A DNA stretch of 64,000 bases from Lumbricus terrestris (Eukaryota; Annelida; Clitellata; Crassiclitellata; Lumbricidae). Location of the stretch: positions 996,001 to 1,060,000 of the forward strand of contig OX457037.1 of assembly GCA_949752735.1 (NCBI GenBank), given 5' to 3'. Shown here in pieces: positions 10,627 through 21,554 of the stretch; positions within the stretch are counted from its first letter, which is position 1, and the number at the start of each line of letters is the position of its first letter. The translations under genes and the position numbers were made by a program. The notes under the pieces were generated by a model that ran no database searches, was not told the origin of the DNA, and saw only the letters and a list, made by a program, of their open reading frames with translations.

Positions 10627-13030
10627 TGTAGCGACGTATAACTACGCTACAGGTTTCGGGTCGCTAATATTATTTTATTTAATTTTTGATCGATTATGGG
10701 GTTTCAGGGATCTGATATATTTGTTTTATTTCTGTATTTTTGAGCTGCCTTGTGTGACCTATATTTTAATGTTGATTTGCGCTTGACACGGGTCACAGCG
10801 ACCGCTGACGTAGGCAGCAGTCGTTGCTGTTCCATTAATTGGTATATGTTCACACGCTCTCAGCGATCGTCGGTCGCTGTCTTCAAAGGCCGTGCCGCTT
10901 GCAGTCGATGAGGGTAATTAAACTTTCGCACGCTCTCTGAGGTGGTCTGATGATCAGAGTGAGCGAGGAATACAGCCAGCCAGACAAGCACAGGCAGGGA
11001 CACGGATTGAGAAGGAAACACCGTTGGCGTGTGGGTCTGTGTACGTGTGTTTTCTCAAGGTTGAACTGGTGCATTTGATGCCTACGTGATCAGCGGCAGA
11101 TGGCGCCTTTCAGAAGGAGAGATAGAAGGAGAAGGACAGTGAGCTATAGACAGACGCGGAGATACACAGGAGAGGACGCAGCTGGCAGCTAATTCTTGCC
11201 GCCTTGAAACAGCTGCGTTGCTGCTGGGTTTGCGCGCGCGGCTCACTTGCTGGTCATGCGCAGAAAGGGGGACGCTCTCCTTGTCAGGCAGTAATAAAAG
11301 AGCAGCGCGACGCTGAGAGGCTCAGTTGCGCACAGGATCTCAGGGCGGTCGGATGTATTGCGGCGGTTGGTAGTTTTAGGCTCGATCAAGTTGGTGAAGC
11401 ATGGCCAGGATAAGCGCCTGCTTGCACTAGTTGCGCATACACGGATTCTGTCGGCGATTCATTCTCTCTCGACATGGAGTCGATTAAATAAAAGAGTTTG
11501 TTTGTTGCGAGAAATACATCAGCGTCGCTGCAAGTTTTGTCTTCGCTCTCGCTTCGGATATATTCCTGGATTACTAATTCAAGGCCTCTCTCCGCCCTGT
11601 CACACGGAGTGATTTATCGTGGGCTTCGAATCGTCAGCGCTCTGTTCTCGTTCTTCGGAATTGTGTTGCGAAGCGTTTGGTCGTATTATTTGCCTAAGGG
11701 CGTCTTTCTCAAACGGCTTGGATAAATAGCCGAAATTGTTGTTCATTGCGAGAAATCAGCATCGGATTTAGCTGATCTTTTCGGGCGTTTCAAACTCGAC
11801 GCCTTTCTGTGTGTTTCGTCGCATATCTTGGATATCGTCTTCGTCGCTGTTCTTCGCACACGATCGGCTTTGTCCCTTGTCTTCGGACATAAGGTACGCT
11901 TTATTGGGGAATTAATACGATCGGTTATTTAGATATTTTGGGCTGAACTGAAATTGGCTGTGGGACTTGAGAGTCAATCGGGATTTAATTTAGGCATACT
12001 CCGGTTGATAGGTGTTTGCATTGAATTGTTGCATTTGATTTTCATTGAATGTCTTTACAAAGGATAGGAACTGATAATTGAACTTACTGACTTTTATGTT
12101 TGATTGCTTTGAGCATAATTGATGTCAATTGAAGATTCAAGTGATTGTGAATAATAAGAAATATTAATTAAACTTCTGACTTTGATCATTGATGGCATTG
12201 AATGCAACTGACGTTGAATGAATACTTGATTGATTGTGAGCTCTAAAGATAGAAGTCATTTCTATAGCGCTATGGAGGAATCTAGGCCAGTCACCCCTGC
12301 TCAGCCTTCACGGCCCCCTTCTTCTATGGAGGTATTGCTCGAGGCAATACAGACTAATGCTAAGTCAACTCATGATGCTATGACTTCTATACAGTCGTCG
12401 TTGCAACTCAATGCCAGAGACACGCAAGAGGCGATTGCCACGGTGGAGCTTAATGTCCTGGCAGTGCAATCAAATGTAAGAGAGGAAATCTCTTCTGTAA
12501 AATCTTATGTCAGAGATACGCAGGATGCTATTTCCTCAGTGCAATCAAATGTTAGCGATGCTATTTCCTCAGTGCAATTAAATGTAAGAGAAGAGATCTC
12601 GGCGGTAAGAGATAATGTCAGGGAAGCGCTGACGGAAGTTGTATCACGCTTGGAAAGATTGGAGACATCGCCGGTACCCAAGCCTGCTGTGGATTTGAAC
12701 CCTGGTTACCTCACCGCTATTACCACTGCGGACGCGCCATACCACTCGACCATCGGCCTGGAAGAAACTTTGGGTGCTAGGCCTAAAGATTTCACGCAAC
12801 CTGGTATATTGCGAAGAAGTGATAGATTGGCTGGTAGGCCGCCAATTTCATATAGGGAGTACGGTAGTCGAAAAGACTGGCCGCCTTTCCTGGGTTGGGA
12901 TTCGAACCCAGAAGTCACCTCCTCCTGTCCTCCCTCTATCTCTAGAGCTCGTCCACAGCAGCACGCGGTCCCATCGAGCGAGGATCCGGAAGTGGCGACT
13001 CCGGGGATGCCGATAGGGGCGGGCGTTACA
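10627..13030 (+). repeat. 5' LTR of element 1
   Basis: 2404 bp, starting TGTAGCGACG and ending GGGCGTTACA. It includes AATAAA at 11487 as a possible poly(A) signal and a coiled-coil ORF in its last third. It is much longer than typical Ty3/gypsy LTRs of a few hundred bases. Confidence 0.95.
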
Positions 13031-13087
13031 ATTGGTACCAGAAGTGGGGTCAAATTAGTTCTAGAGATTTTGGCGATGATAGGTTAG
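12272..13087 (+). CDS. LTR-encoded coiled-coil protein, crosses the PBS
   Basis: The ATG at 12272 opens 271 codons. Residues ~15-140 contain repeated 'SSVQSNVREEIS' blocks with heptad-like spacing, predicted to form a coiled coil. A Pro-rich part and a 'RRSDRLAGRPPISYREY' block follow, the latter resembling the basic tail seen at the C-terminus of some integrases. The frame leaves the LTR at 13030, passes through the primer-binding site and stops at 13085-13087, 33 bp before the Gag ATG, in the frame one base behind. It could be a separate protein or an N-terminal Gag extension made by a -1 shift; the sequence alone does not decide. I do not recognise a family. Confidence 0.5.
   Translation: MEESRPVTPAQPSRPPSSMEVLLEAIQTNAKSTHDAMTSIQSSLQLNARDTQEAIATVELNVLAVQSNVREEISSVKSYVRDTQDAISSVQSNVSDAISSVQLNVREEISAVRDNVREALTEVVSRLERLETSPVPKPAVDLNPGYLTAITTADAPYHSTIGLEETLGARPKDFTQPGILRRSDRLAGRPPISYREYGSRKDWPPFLGWDSNPEVTSSCPPSISRARPQQHAVPSSEDPEVATPGMPIGAGVTIGTRSGVKLVLEILAMIG
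13033..13049 (+). promoter_or_regulatory. Primer-binding site of element 1
   Basis: TGGTACCAGAAGTGGGG begins three bases after the 5' LTR. It starts with TGG, as needed to pair with a tRNA CCA end. It differs at two bases from the TGGTGTCAGAAGTGGG type found in sea-urchin SURL and bivalve Steamer elements (tRNA-Leu). Confidence 0.7.
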
Positions 13088-13119
13088 AAGAGGAAACTGA
13101 CTATGCTAGAACAGGCGAA

Positions 13120-15414
13120 ATGGCAATTTCTTTTGAAAGAAGGAAGGAAAGGGAATTTGCTGATATTGTGGATATAATGTCTGATGATGGTAGTGTAGAC
13201 ATTGAAATCAGCAAGATAATGGAATCTAGACCTAAAACTGTTAAAATAATTGATAACAGAATGCATGCAGCACGGCAACCGGAGTTTAGAAATTTGGAAA
13301 TAAATAAACCGATCGCTAATAAATTGTCACGGGAGGGGGGTGATAAGGTCAATCCAGTTCCTTTTGCCTCTTCGTCGCCTTCCCACGGTGCATATTCTCG
13401 ACTTGATCCGCAATGGAGGATGCAAGAACCGCCTGCGTTCGTCGATCAACAAAGAGCGGAAACGGCGCAGCACCGGATCGACAGCCGGCAACCAACGTCG
13501 GGAATGCCGACCTCAATGCCCGACGGTGCTTTCCACGGTCGTGCAACTTCGACCATGGTTGGTCGAGACTACGCTCGACCCGACCTTCCTCCTGGACCAG
13601 CGGCGATGGCAACGGTCGACTGGATGCAACCATACGCTCGTCCCGACCATTCAAACATGCCGTGGAGGTATGCTCCGACCTACGCTCCGAACGCTTTCTA
13701 CGGTAGCAGCGACAACCGGGTTTGGGTCGACCCGCCTCGCTGTCTCGACCCGCTTCGACCAAGCGACGCCGTCTTTCCTCGGTGGCCAACGGTCGTGGAA
13801 TCGGCGAGGATGAGTTCATGCCTGGGTGCGCAGAACTTCGGATTTAGCCGTGACGCCGAATTACCGCGATGTCAGACGGTAACGAAGTCGACACCTCTGG
13901 AGAAGAATGAAACGACGGGCGATGATAAAGCGACGTCTGCGGTTGGTGAAACGAGAGCACGGACGTCTACCAACGCTTCAGTCGGCCCTATTAAAGTTGT
14001 CCCGACGACCACCGTCGCAACGCAAACGACCGGCGACTGGGGGTTACCGTCGATCGGTTCAAAGGGAACAATCAAGGAAGCAGAACCGACCGCGTCGACG
14101 ACAGCTAAAGAGGGCGAGGCCAAACAGTCGTCGCCTTCGTCTACCAAGCCAACACAATTCCTGAAACTCGGGTCTTTTAGCGGAAAGACGGACGTTGAAA
14201 CATTCTTACGAAAATTCTCCGTGTGCGCCAGGAATAACAGATGGACGGACGAGGAGAGATTGAACCAATTAGTAGTCTCATTGGTTGAACCGGCGACTCA
14301 TTTGCTGAGCGAGTCGAACGCAGATGGCCTGGACACTTGGACGGCTTTGGTCCAGCGACTTCGTGAACGATACGGCAACGCTGAACAACAAGCCCTGTTC
14401 CAAACGCAGCTAAGCACCAGGAAACAGAAAGTCGACGAGGATATGGGCGTCCTGGTGGACGACATCCGACGTCTCTCCACGCGCGCTTATCCGGGTTCCT
14501 CGACAGCTCACAGCGAAGCTATTGCTGTTCGGGCATTCTTGGATGCCCTGAGAGATAGAACGCTTGCTCTGAAAATCCGAGAGCGAGAACCGAAATCCCT
14601 CGACGAAGCCTACAAGGTAGCGATGCGATTGGACGGCTACCAGAAAGCGGAAGCCGGCGGCCATGAACAACAAGACCGACGACATGGACGAATCAACGCG
14701 ATTACAGAGGAAGAAGATTCGAAAGTAAAGGATCTGGAACGGCAGATGGAGCGAATGAGGAGACAAATGGAGCGACTAGAGAAGAAGGAGCGACAACCAG
14801 TGTCGGCGCCACAATACAGAGACAACAATCGCGGGCCGTGGAGAGGTCAGAACGGGTCAACAAGAAATGAATGGTCGAATAACAATGGAAGTTATGGACG
14901 GGGAACTCCGCGATGTTTCCTGTGTCATCGGCTCGGTCATTTGAGCTCGGCGTGCAGACTTCGGCCATATGTGGAAACAGAAACGGAAGCAGGACCTTCC
15001 GCGCGCCGATGCTTCGAGTGTTCTGCGACGGACCACATAGCGCGCCTCTGCCCTCTTCGACAACAGCAGCAGGCTCCACCTAGCGACAACCTTGGACAAC
15101 CTGTGGGCGATAACCACGACAACCCCAGCGTTGGTCGTGTGTTCGCTGTTCGGTCCGCTCCAGCGCCGAGCAGGGACCAGCGGAACGGGCAGAACCAGGA
15201 GCGTCGGTCGCGGAGGTCGCCATCATCGTCGAGGAGGCGAGACAGTGGTCGGAACTCACCAAGAGAGGAACGACGCTGTTTCTACTGTGACGACAGTTCG
15301 CACCTTTTGAGGAGCTGTCCGCTTCGCAATGGACCCCCTGAGGACCGGATCTGGAGGATGCTGGGAGAACCGACCGGACTTCGTCCGCCTGAAAACTTGA
15401 CGTCGGCTGGGTAA
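13120..15414 (+). CDS. gag: Gag polyprotein of LTR element 1
   Basis: 764 codons starting at ATG 13120. Residues 1-340 are low-complexity and rich in Pro, Arg, Thr and Ser. Residues ~347-510 match the retrotransposon Gag capsid fold: 'FLKLGSFSGKTDVETFLRKF', then 'WTALVQRLRERYGN' and 'AVRAFLDALRDRTL'. A short charged helix follows (~525-555). Three CCHC zinc knuckles lie at ~599 (CFLCHRLGHLSSAC), ~631 (CFECSATDHIARLC) and ~720 (CFYCDDSSHLLRSC), all with the spacing CX2CX4HX4C that binds packaged RNA. Gag forms the particle in the cytoplasm. The frame is also open upstream of the ATG into the LTR. No pol follows, so particles would need enzymes from another element. The frame is fully open, consistent with the matching LTRs. 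Confidence 0.9.
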   Translation: MAISFERRKEREFADIVDIMSDDGSVDIEISKIMESRPKTVKIIDNRMHAARQPEFRNLEINKPIANKLSREGGDKVNPVPFASSSPSHGAYSRLDPQWRMQEPPAFVDQQRAETAQHRIDSRQPTSGMPTSMPDGAFHGRATSTMVGRDYARPDLPPGPAAMATVDWMQPYARPDHSNMPWRYAPTYAPNAFYGSSDNRVWVDPPRCLDPLRPSDAVFPRWPTVVESARMSSCLGAQNFGFSRDAELPRCQTVTKSTPLEKNETTGDDKATSAVGETRARTSTNASVGPIKVVPTTTVATQTTGDWGLPSIGSKGTIKEAEPTASTTAKEGEAKQSSPSSTKPTQFLKLGSFSGKTDVETFLRKFSVCARNNRWTDEERLNQLVVSLVEPATHLLSESNADGLDTWTALVQRLRERYGNAEQQALFQTQLSTRKQKVDEDMGVLVDDIRRLSTRAYPGSSTAHSEAIAVRAFLDALRDRTLALKIREREPKSLDEAYKVAMRLDGYQKAEAGGHEQQDRRHGRINAITEEEDSKVKDLERQMERMRRQMERLEKKERQPVSAPQYRDNNRGPWRGQNGSTRNEWSNNNGSYGRGTPRCFLCHRLGHLSSACRLRPYVETETEAGPSARRCFECSATDHIARLCPLRQQQQAPPSDNLGQPVGDNHDNPSVGRVFAVRSAPAPSRDQRNGQNQERRSRRSPSSSRRRDSGRNSPREERRCFYCDDSSHLLRSCPLRNGPPEDRIWRMLGEPTGLRPPENLTSAG

Positions 15415-18112
15415 CTCTGTTAAATGACCGCTTAATTTGCGGCCATTTTGAATGCAGGAAGCTTCTGTAACACTGTTTTATTTTGATTTTGATGAATCCA
15501 TTTTTGATTTACATGTGGAAGGCTTTACATGTGTGTATTACTGTGTAAATAACTGTATTCTTGCATCGTATGTTGTGCATTCATATGTGTATTGCATAAT
15601 ATTAATATTGCATTGCCGACTGTCTGATTAATGTTTGCAATGGTGATATAGATTAGTATTGTATTGCATTTGCAATGAAGCGATGGACGATTTTATTATT
15701 GCCTCTGCTGTAGACAGAAAACTGGACTGTCATTGCCTGCATTGCGCTATATAAATATTGGTTTTACCTGTTGATGTATATATAAGGTTGCCTATTTTAG
15801 TTAAGGCCATTGATGACGATTATGTGACCTTGAACTTAGACTTGCAGTGGAATTAGCCATGATGATGTGATTATGTGATATTATGACCTGCGGTGAAATA
15901 GTAGGCCTATATGTTTCTGAGTTAATGCTCGGAGGGGAAATTTGCATTAGGCCTATATTCCGCTTCTTCTATAACATGATTAATTAAAAAATAATAATTT
16001 TAAAGGATTGGCACAGCTAAATTTTAAGGCTTCTAAGTTCCGTGTATAGAGTTCTTATATGCGTAACTATTGTCATCGCATATATATATATAATAATAAT
16101 TGTATGGATGCTTATTAATTAACTTTAGTGAGGCGCTCTATAAATGTTCTATAATAGTCCCTTATTGTCCTTCAGCGCCTTAATGCATTACCGAGGTTTT
16201 GAGTTTAACAGCGGTGAAATTAATATACATAGCTGCTCTTTGATTAATAGTCCTGCATAGGCCTACATGTTTTGGTTGCAGTACGAATTATTTAGATTGC
16301 AGTTGATGGACGCAGGATATAAATATATTTAGTTTGATTTAATAGGCCTACTTGAATGACTAGCCCGTGTACTGTCTGCATCAGCGTTGCAGTTGAGACA
16401 CAATTTTAATAGTTGCGATGCATAATTTGGTCTTATAATTTTGCAGTGTAGACTATGATTAAACTGGTTGCCTAATAATATTTATTAGGACTAGGCATAA
16501 AATAATTAGGAGCTCTGTCTGTGCGAGAAATGAGGTTGGCCTAAATGATTTTGTAGCATTGGATTTAATATTATTATTAATTCGGTGCAGATTAATATTG
16601 GGATCCATGAATGGATCTATGACCTAATTGCGAGTTCGTTCAATAGGCCTAATTTGGATCTTGTTGATGGGTGGCCTCGCAGTTTTCCACGCTTCTACAG
16701 ATCAATTGTAGATGGCGGAGGAAGAGCGGAGGCGTAGTCCGAGAGCGACGCATTAGGACGCCGACGATTATCGACTGAGATTCTCAGTGTTCAATTGTTC
16801 CAGACGAAAGAAGTTCGGAACGTCTGTCCTTGTTGTAATATAATTGTGCATTTAATCTGCAATATAACTAAATCTGTAATGTAATATTTACTGCTATGAT
16901 TAGCATAGTAAAGATTAAGCTATAGATTAGATTAACGGTTGACCTAATTCTGAAAGGATTTATTTGAGGTCTTATTTTATTTCGTGCAAAACAACGCGAC
17001 CTTAGTCGTACGATGCACTTTGACCTACATGTAAAAGGATCATGTTCAATTGCCTAATTCTCACAGCCAGACGCACGCTGTAGATGCACTGCGTGGGGGG
17101 GGGGAATAGAGACACAGGAGTCGACGCATCAAAGAGCGGCGATTAATTAGCAATCGTTGTTTCCCAGGCGCGTGGGTGGTCCCGTTAGTCTCCGCTGCAT
17201 CTCTGATAGAATGAAGGAAAGATAATAGGCCTTGATGCTATGCAATGATGCATAAGGATTTATAGTAGACTAAAGTGGCCTAATGTTGATTTGCGCTTTA
17301 GACTAAGATCTCATATTAAAATCATGATAATCCTTTTAGGCCTAGAATTTTTACGATTATACAATGTGACTGTTTTGTAACTTTAGCCTATGTTTAAATG
17401 GCCTATTTTAATTCTGTGCATAATCGGTTGCATTTTTAAGTAGGCCTACTGAAAGATGTTGGGAAGGGAGCGGCTTATTAAGCTGAAGTTAGGCTTGGTC
17501 TCTTACGGTAAGCTTTGATGGGGAGCCTACGGATAGTTATAATGAGCATTGGCCTTTGGAGACTTAAGCTGTGTGTGTAGTCTCAGGTAATTTGCTATGA
17601 TAGCACCGTTGTTAATGGGATTAGAGACTTAGGTTTAACTGCTTAGATGAGTCTTTAAATGTAGACGTTTGCCTACAGTGAAATGCCTAAAGAAGTCTCG
17701 ATAGTAAAGGCCATGGGTGGCCTATTAATCAGATGACCTGTTGTAAAGGTAACGGAAGTCTAGTGGTTTTTGTGGCTGTCCCGTGGGTTCTTAAGTCAAT
17801 GCTTGCCGTGGAGGACTTTGTGCTTAACTAAACTCAAGGAGACCTATATATAGAATTGCTTTTGAGCTTTACTGAACTATTAGCGATGGAGCTATATAAT
17901 TATAATAATAATAAATGTTTCTTTCGCTTGAACTGACATTTAACGCTAAAATGTGAACTTTCTGATGCTTACGTTGATGACTGTTCATTGCATATATTTT
18001 TAATTCTTGCATTTGAATCCTTGATGTAAAAATTGGAGTATGGCCTTACTAGCATTTCAGGATCCATTTGTCCAATTAAAGGGATCCTGAAATCAGGGAG
18101 GGCCGAGAATAG
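15415..18112 (+). other. Non-coding tail of LTR element 1
   Basis: 2.7 kb where pol would be expected, AT-rich, with no supported ORF. It carries about seven TAGGCCTA motifs. The last bases before the 3' LTR (GGGAGGGCCGAGAATAG) could act as the polypurine tract. I find no remnant of RT or integrase motifs in either strand. Confidence 0.7.
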
Positions 18113-20516
18113 TGTAGCGACGTATAACTACGCTACAGGTTTCGGGTCGCTAATATTATTTTATTTAATTTTTGATCGATTATGGGGTTTCAGGGATCTG
18201 ATATATTTGTTTTATTTCTGTATTTTTGAGCTGCCTTGTGTGACCTATATTTTAATGTTGATTTGCGCTTGACACGGGTCACAGCGACCGCTGACGTAGG
18301 CAGCAGTCGTTGCTGTTCCATTAATTGGTATATGTTCACACGCTCTCAGCGATCGTCGGTCGCTGTCTTCAAAGGCCGTGCCGCTTGCAGTCGATGAGGG
18401 TAATTAAACTTTCGCACGCTCTCTGAGGTGGTCTGATGATCAGAGTGAGCGAGGAATACAGCCAGCCAGACAAGCACAGGCAGGGACACGGATTGAGAAG
18501 GAAACACCGTTGGCGTGTGGGTCTGTGTACGTGTGTTTTCTCAAGGTTGAACTGGTGCATTTGATGCCTACGTGATCAGCGGCAGATGGCGCCTTTCAGA
18601 AGGAGAGATAGAAGGAGAAGGACAGTGAGCTATAGACAGACGCGGAGATACACAGGAGAGGACGCAGCTGGCAGCTAATTCTTGCCGCCTTGAAACAGCT
18701 GCGTTGCTGCTGGGTTTGCGCGCGCGGCTCACTTGCTGGTCATGCGCAGAAAGGGGGACGCTCTCCTTGTCAGGCAGTAATAAAAGAGCAGCGCGACGCT
18801 GAGAGGCTCAGTTGCGCACAGGATCTCAGGGCGGTCGGATGTATTGCGGCGGTTGGTAGTTTTAGGCTCGATCAAGTTGGTGAAGCATGGCCAGGATAAG
18901 CGCCTGCTTGCACTAGTTGCGCATACACGGATTCTGTCGGCGATTCATTCTCTCTCGACATGGAGTCGATTAAATAAAAGAGTTTGTTTGTTGCGAGAAA
19001 TACATCAGCGTCGCTGCAAGTTTTGTCTTCGCTCTCGCTTCGGATATATTCCTGGATTACTAATTCAAGGCCTCTCTCCGCCCTGTCACACGGAGTGATT
19101 TATCGTGGGCTTCGAATCGTCAGCGCTCTGTTCTCGTTCTTCGGAATTGTGTTGCGAAGCGTTTGGTCGTATTATTTGCCTAAGGGCGTCTTTCTCAAAC
19201 GGCTTGGATAAATAGCCGAAATTGTTGTTCATTGCGAGAAATCAGCATCGGATTTAGCTGATCTTTTCGGGCGTTTCAAACTCGACGCCTTTCTGTGTGT
19301 TTCGTCGCATATCTTGGATATCGTCTTCGTCGCTGTTCTTCGCACACGATCGGCTTTGTCCCTTGTCTTCGGACATAAGGTACGCTTTATTGGGGAATTA
19401 ATACGATCGGTTATTTAGATATTTTGGGCTGAACTGAAATTGGCTGTGGGACTTGAGAGTCAATCGGGATTTAATTTAGGCATACTCCGGTTGATAGGTG
19501 TTTGCATTGAATTGTTGCATTTGATTTTCATTGAATGTCTTTACAAAGGATAGGAACTGATAATTGAACTTACTGACTTTTATGTTTGATTGCTTTGAGC
19601 ATAATTGATGTCAATTGAAGATTCAAGTGATTGTGAATAATAAGAAATATTAATTAAACTTCTGACTTTGATCATTGATGGCATTGAATGCAACTGACGT
19701 TGAATGAATACTTGATTGATTGTGAGCTCTAAAGATAGAAGTCATTTCTATAGCGCTATGGAGGAATCTAGGCCAGTCACCCCTGCTCAGCCTTCACGGC
19801 CCCCTTCTTCTATGGAGGTATTGCTCGAGGCAATACAGACTAATGCTAAGTCAACTCATGATGCTATGACTTCTATACAGTCGTCGTTGCAACTCAATGC
19901 CAGAGACACGCAAGAGGCGATTGCCACGGTGGAGCTTAATGTCCTGGCAGTGCAATCAAATGTAAGAGAGGAAATCTCTTCTGTAAAATCTTATGTCAGA
20001 GATACGCAGGATGCTATTTCCTCAGTGCAATCAAATGTTAGCGATGCTATTTCCTCAGTGCAATTAAATGTAAGAGAAGAGATCTCGGCGGTAAGAGATA
20101 ATGTCAGGGAAGCGCTGACGGAAGTTGTATCACGCTTGGAAAGATTGGAGACATCGCCGGTACCCAAGCCTGCTGTGGATTTGAACCCTGGTTACCTCAC
20201 CGCTATTACCACTGCGGACGCGCCATACCACTCGACCATCGGCCTGGAAGAAACTTTGGGTGCTAGGCCTAAAGATTTCACGCAACCTGGTATATTGCGA
20301 AGAAGTGATAGATTGGCTGGTAGGCCGCCAATTTCATATAGGGAGTACGGTAGTCGAAAAGACTGGCCGCCTTTCCTGGGTTGGGATTCGAACCCAGAAG
20401 TCACCTCCTCCTGTCCTCCCTCTATCTCTAGAGCTCGTCCACAGCAGCACGCGGTCCCATCGAGCGAGGATCCGGAAGTGGCGACTCCGGGGATGCCGAT
20501 AGGGGCGGGCGTTACA
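18113..20516 (+). repeat. 3' LTR of element 1
   Basis: Copy of 10627-13030 offset by 7486 bp, with no difference found by eye. It is followed by GTGT, matching the four bases before the 5' LTR. Confidence 0.95.
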
Positions 20517-20681
20517 GTGTTAGGCCTATGTATCAGAGTAGGCTTATTTATCAAATTCGGTAGCACGACATTTAATCCCGCGACACTTAAAACCGCGACA
20601 GTTAATCCCGGACACTTAATCCCGGTGACATTTAATCCCGCGTCAGTTAATCCCGCGACACTTAATCCCGGCGACATTTAA
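19758..20681 (+). CDS. 3' LTR copy of coiled-coil ORF, read-through end
   Basis: Same ORF as 12272-13087, with identical residues up to the LTR end at 20516. It then continues out of the element through the ~15-bp repeats of the adjacent foldback to a chance stop at 20681. The last ~55 residues are not part of the retrotransposon protein. Confidence 0.35.
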   Translation: MEESRPVTPAQPSRPPSSMEVLLEAIQTNAKSTHDAMTSIQSSLQLNARDTQEAIATVELNVLAVQSNVREEISSVKSYVRDTQDAISSVQSNVSDAISSVQLNVREEISAVRDNVREALTEVVSRLERLETSPVPKPAVDLNPGYLTAITTADAPYHSTIGLEETLGARPKDFTQPGILRRSDRLAGRPPISYREYGSRKDWPPFLGWDSNPEVTSSCPPSISRARPQQHAVPSSEDPEVATPGMPIGAGVTVLGLCIRVGLFIKFGSTTFNPATLKTATVNPGHLIPVTFNPASVNPATLNPGDI

Positions 20682-21113
20682 TCCCGGCGACACTTAATCC
20701 CGTGACATTTGATACCGCGACACTTAATGCCTGTACACACGTGAGTACGAATAATTGTACGACTGTTCAAAGTGTTCAGGTTTTCTGTTGTACATCTGTA
20801 GGCTACATTATACATCATAAAAGGTTTTAAACAGGATTTGCTAAGTTCAGTCTACGATAGGGCAGTGACATGGAGGCGAATTTCGGCTGCAGTGTTATCG
20901 AATTTTACTGGTTTTATAATATTTAACTGCAAAGGCTAAACTCTTTTGAACAATAGTGAATACTGTTTTGAATATTGCTTTTATGAAATTTAACTTTTTT
21001 AAATGCTATTTTACTTTTCCGGTATTAAGTGTCGCGGGATTAAATGTCGCCGGGATTAGCCTAAATGTCGCGGGATTAAGTGTCGCGGGATTAGGCTTAA
21101 GTGTCATGGAACC
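20559..21113. mobile_element. Foldback MITE built of ~15-bp repeats, 8-bp TSD
   Basis: Flanks TCAAATTC (20551-20558 and 21114-21121) are a perfect 8-bp target duplication. The left arm (20559-20735) is a run of 'CGCGACACTTAATCC' and 'GACATTTAATCCCG' units. The right arm (21020-21113) carries the same units in reverse complement. The spacer between them has no ORF. Outer ends GGTAGCACGACATTTAATCC and its imperfect complement ending GGAACC form the terminal repeat. The superfamily is not certain; the 8-bp duplication fits hAT or P elements. Confidence 0.75.
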
Positions 21114-21388
21114 TCAAATTCCATCAGGAATACAGAGGAGTTAACTATCACATTAAAATCTTACTTCATTAGTAAGCCTATTATCATTTATAGATATTGA
21201 CTAAAAGTAGGCTATATTAAAACATTAGATTTTGCCCACGTACGAGAACAGTAATGCCTGTTATTATAGATAATGGCGAACTCTTTGAAAAATTCCCATG
21301 GATGGCATTATCACACGGAACTCGCGATCCCTTCGCAATTTGATTTAAACGAAAGCCTGCAGTTAGTATTGGATTTGTATTTTCAGCA

Positions 21389-21554
21389 CCCATTAGTGCC
21401 TGATTTTTCAAATTCATCTCAAAATATGAAAACTTTGTTGCAAATGATGAGTTTGGACAATACCTAACACAAATTCTGCACAATTTTAGCTTTTGATGCT
21501 TTTGGAGCAGTTTTTTGAAGCGTCCAATTTTTGGGGACGCTAGGCACGAATGGG
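21389..21554. mobile_element. Small MITE with CCCATTAGTGCCT ends
   Basis: Starts CCCATTAGTGCCT and ends AGGCACGAATGGG, preceded by 'TTTTGGGGACGCT'. A fuller copy is at 28015-28412. No target duplication was found. Confidence 0.5.

Larger units (their letters stand above)
10627..20516 (+). mobile_element. LTR retrotransposon 1: Gag-only, very long LTRs
   Basis: Two direct repeats of 2404 bp (10627-13030 and 18113-20516) bound a 5082-bp interior. The ends are TGTA...TACA and the flanks GTGT are a 4-bp target duplication. The interior has a primer-binding-like site, a Gag ORF with three zinc knuckles, then 2.7 kb with no ORF. No protease, reverse transcriptase, RNase H or integrase was found, so the element resembles 'TR-GAG'/LARD non-autonomous elements. 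I saw no difference between the LTRs, and all the ORFs within them are identical, so insertion was recent. It lies in an intron of the Ig-mucin locus. Confidence 0.9.

Noticed and set aside
15415..18112. Possible hidden pol of LTR element 1
   Set aside because: I looked for RT, RNase H and integrase motifs on both strands and saw none. Stops are frequent in all frames.
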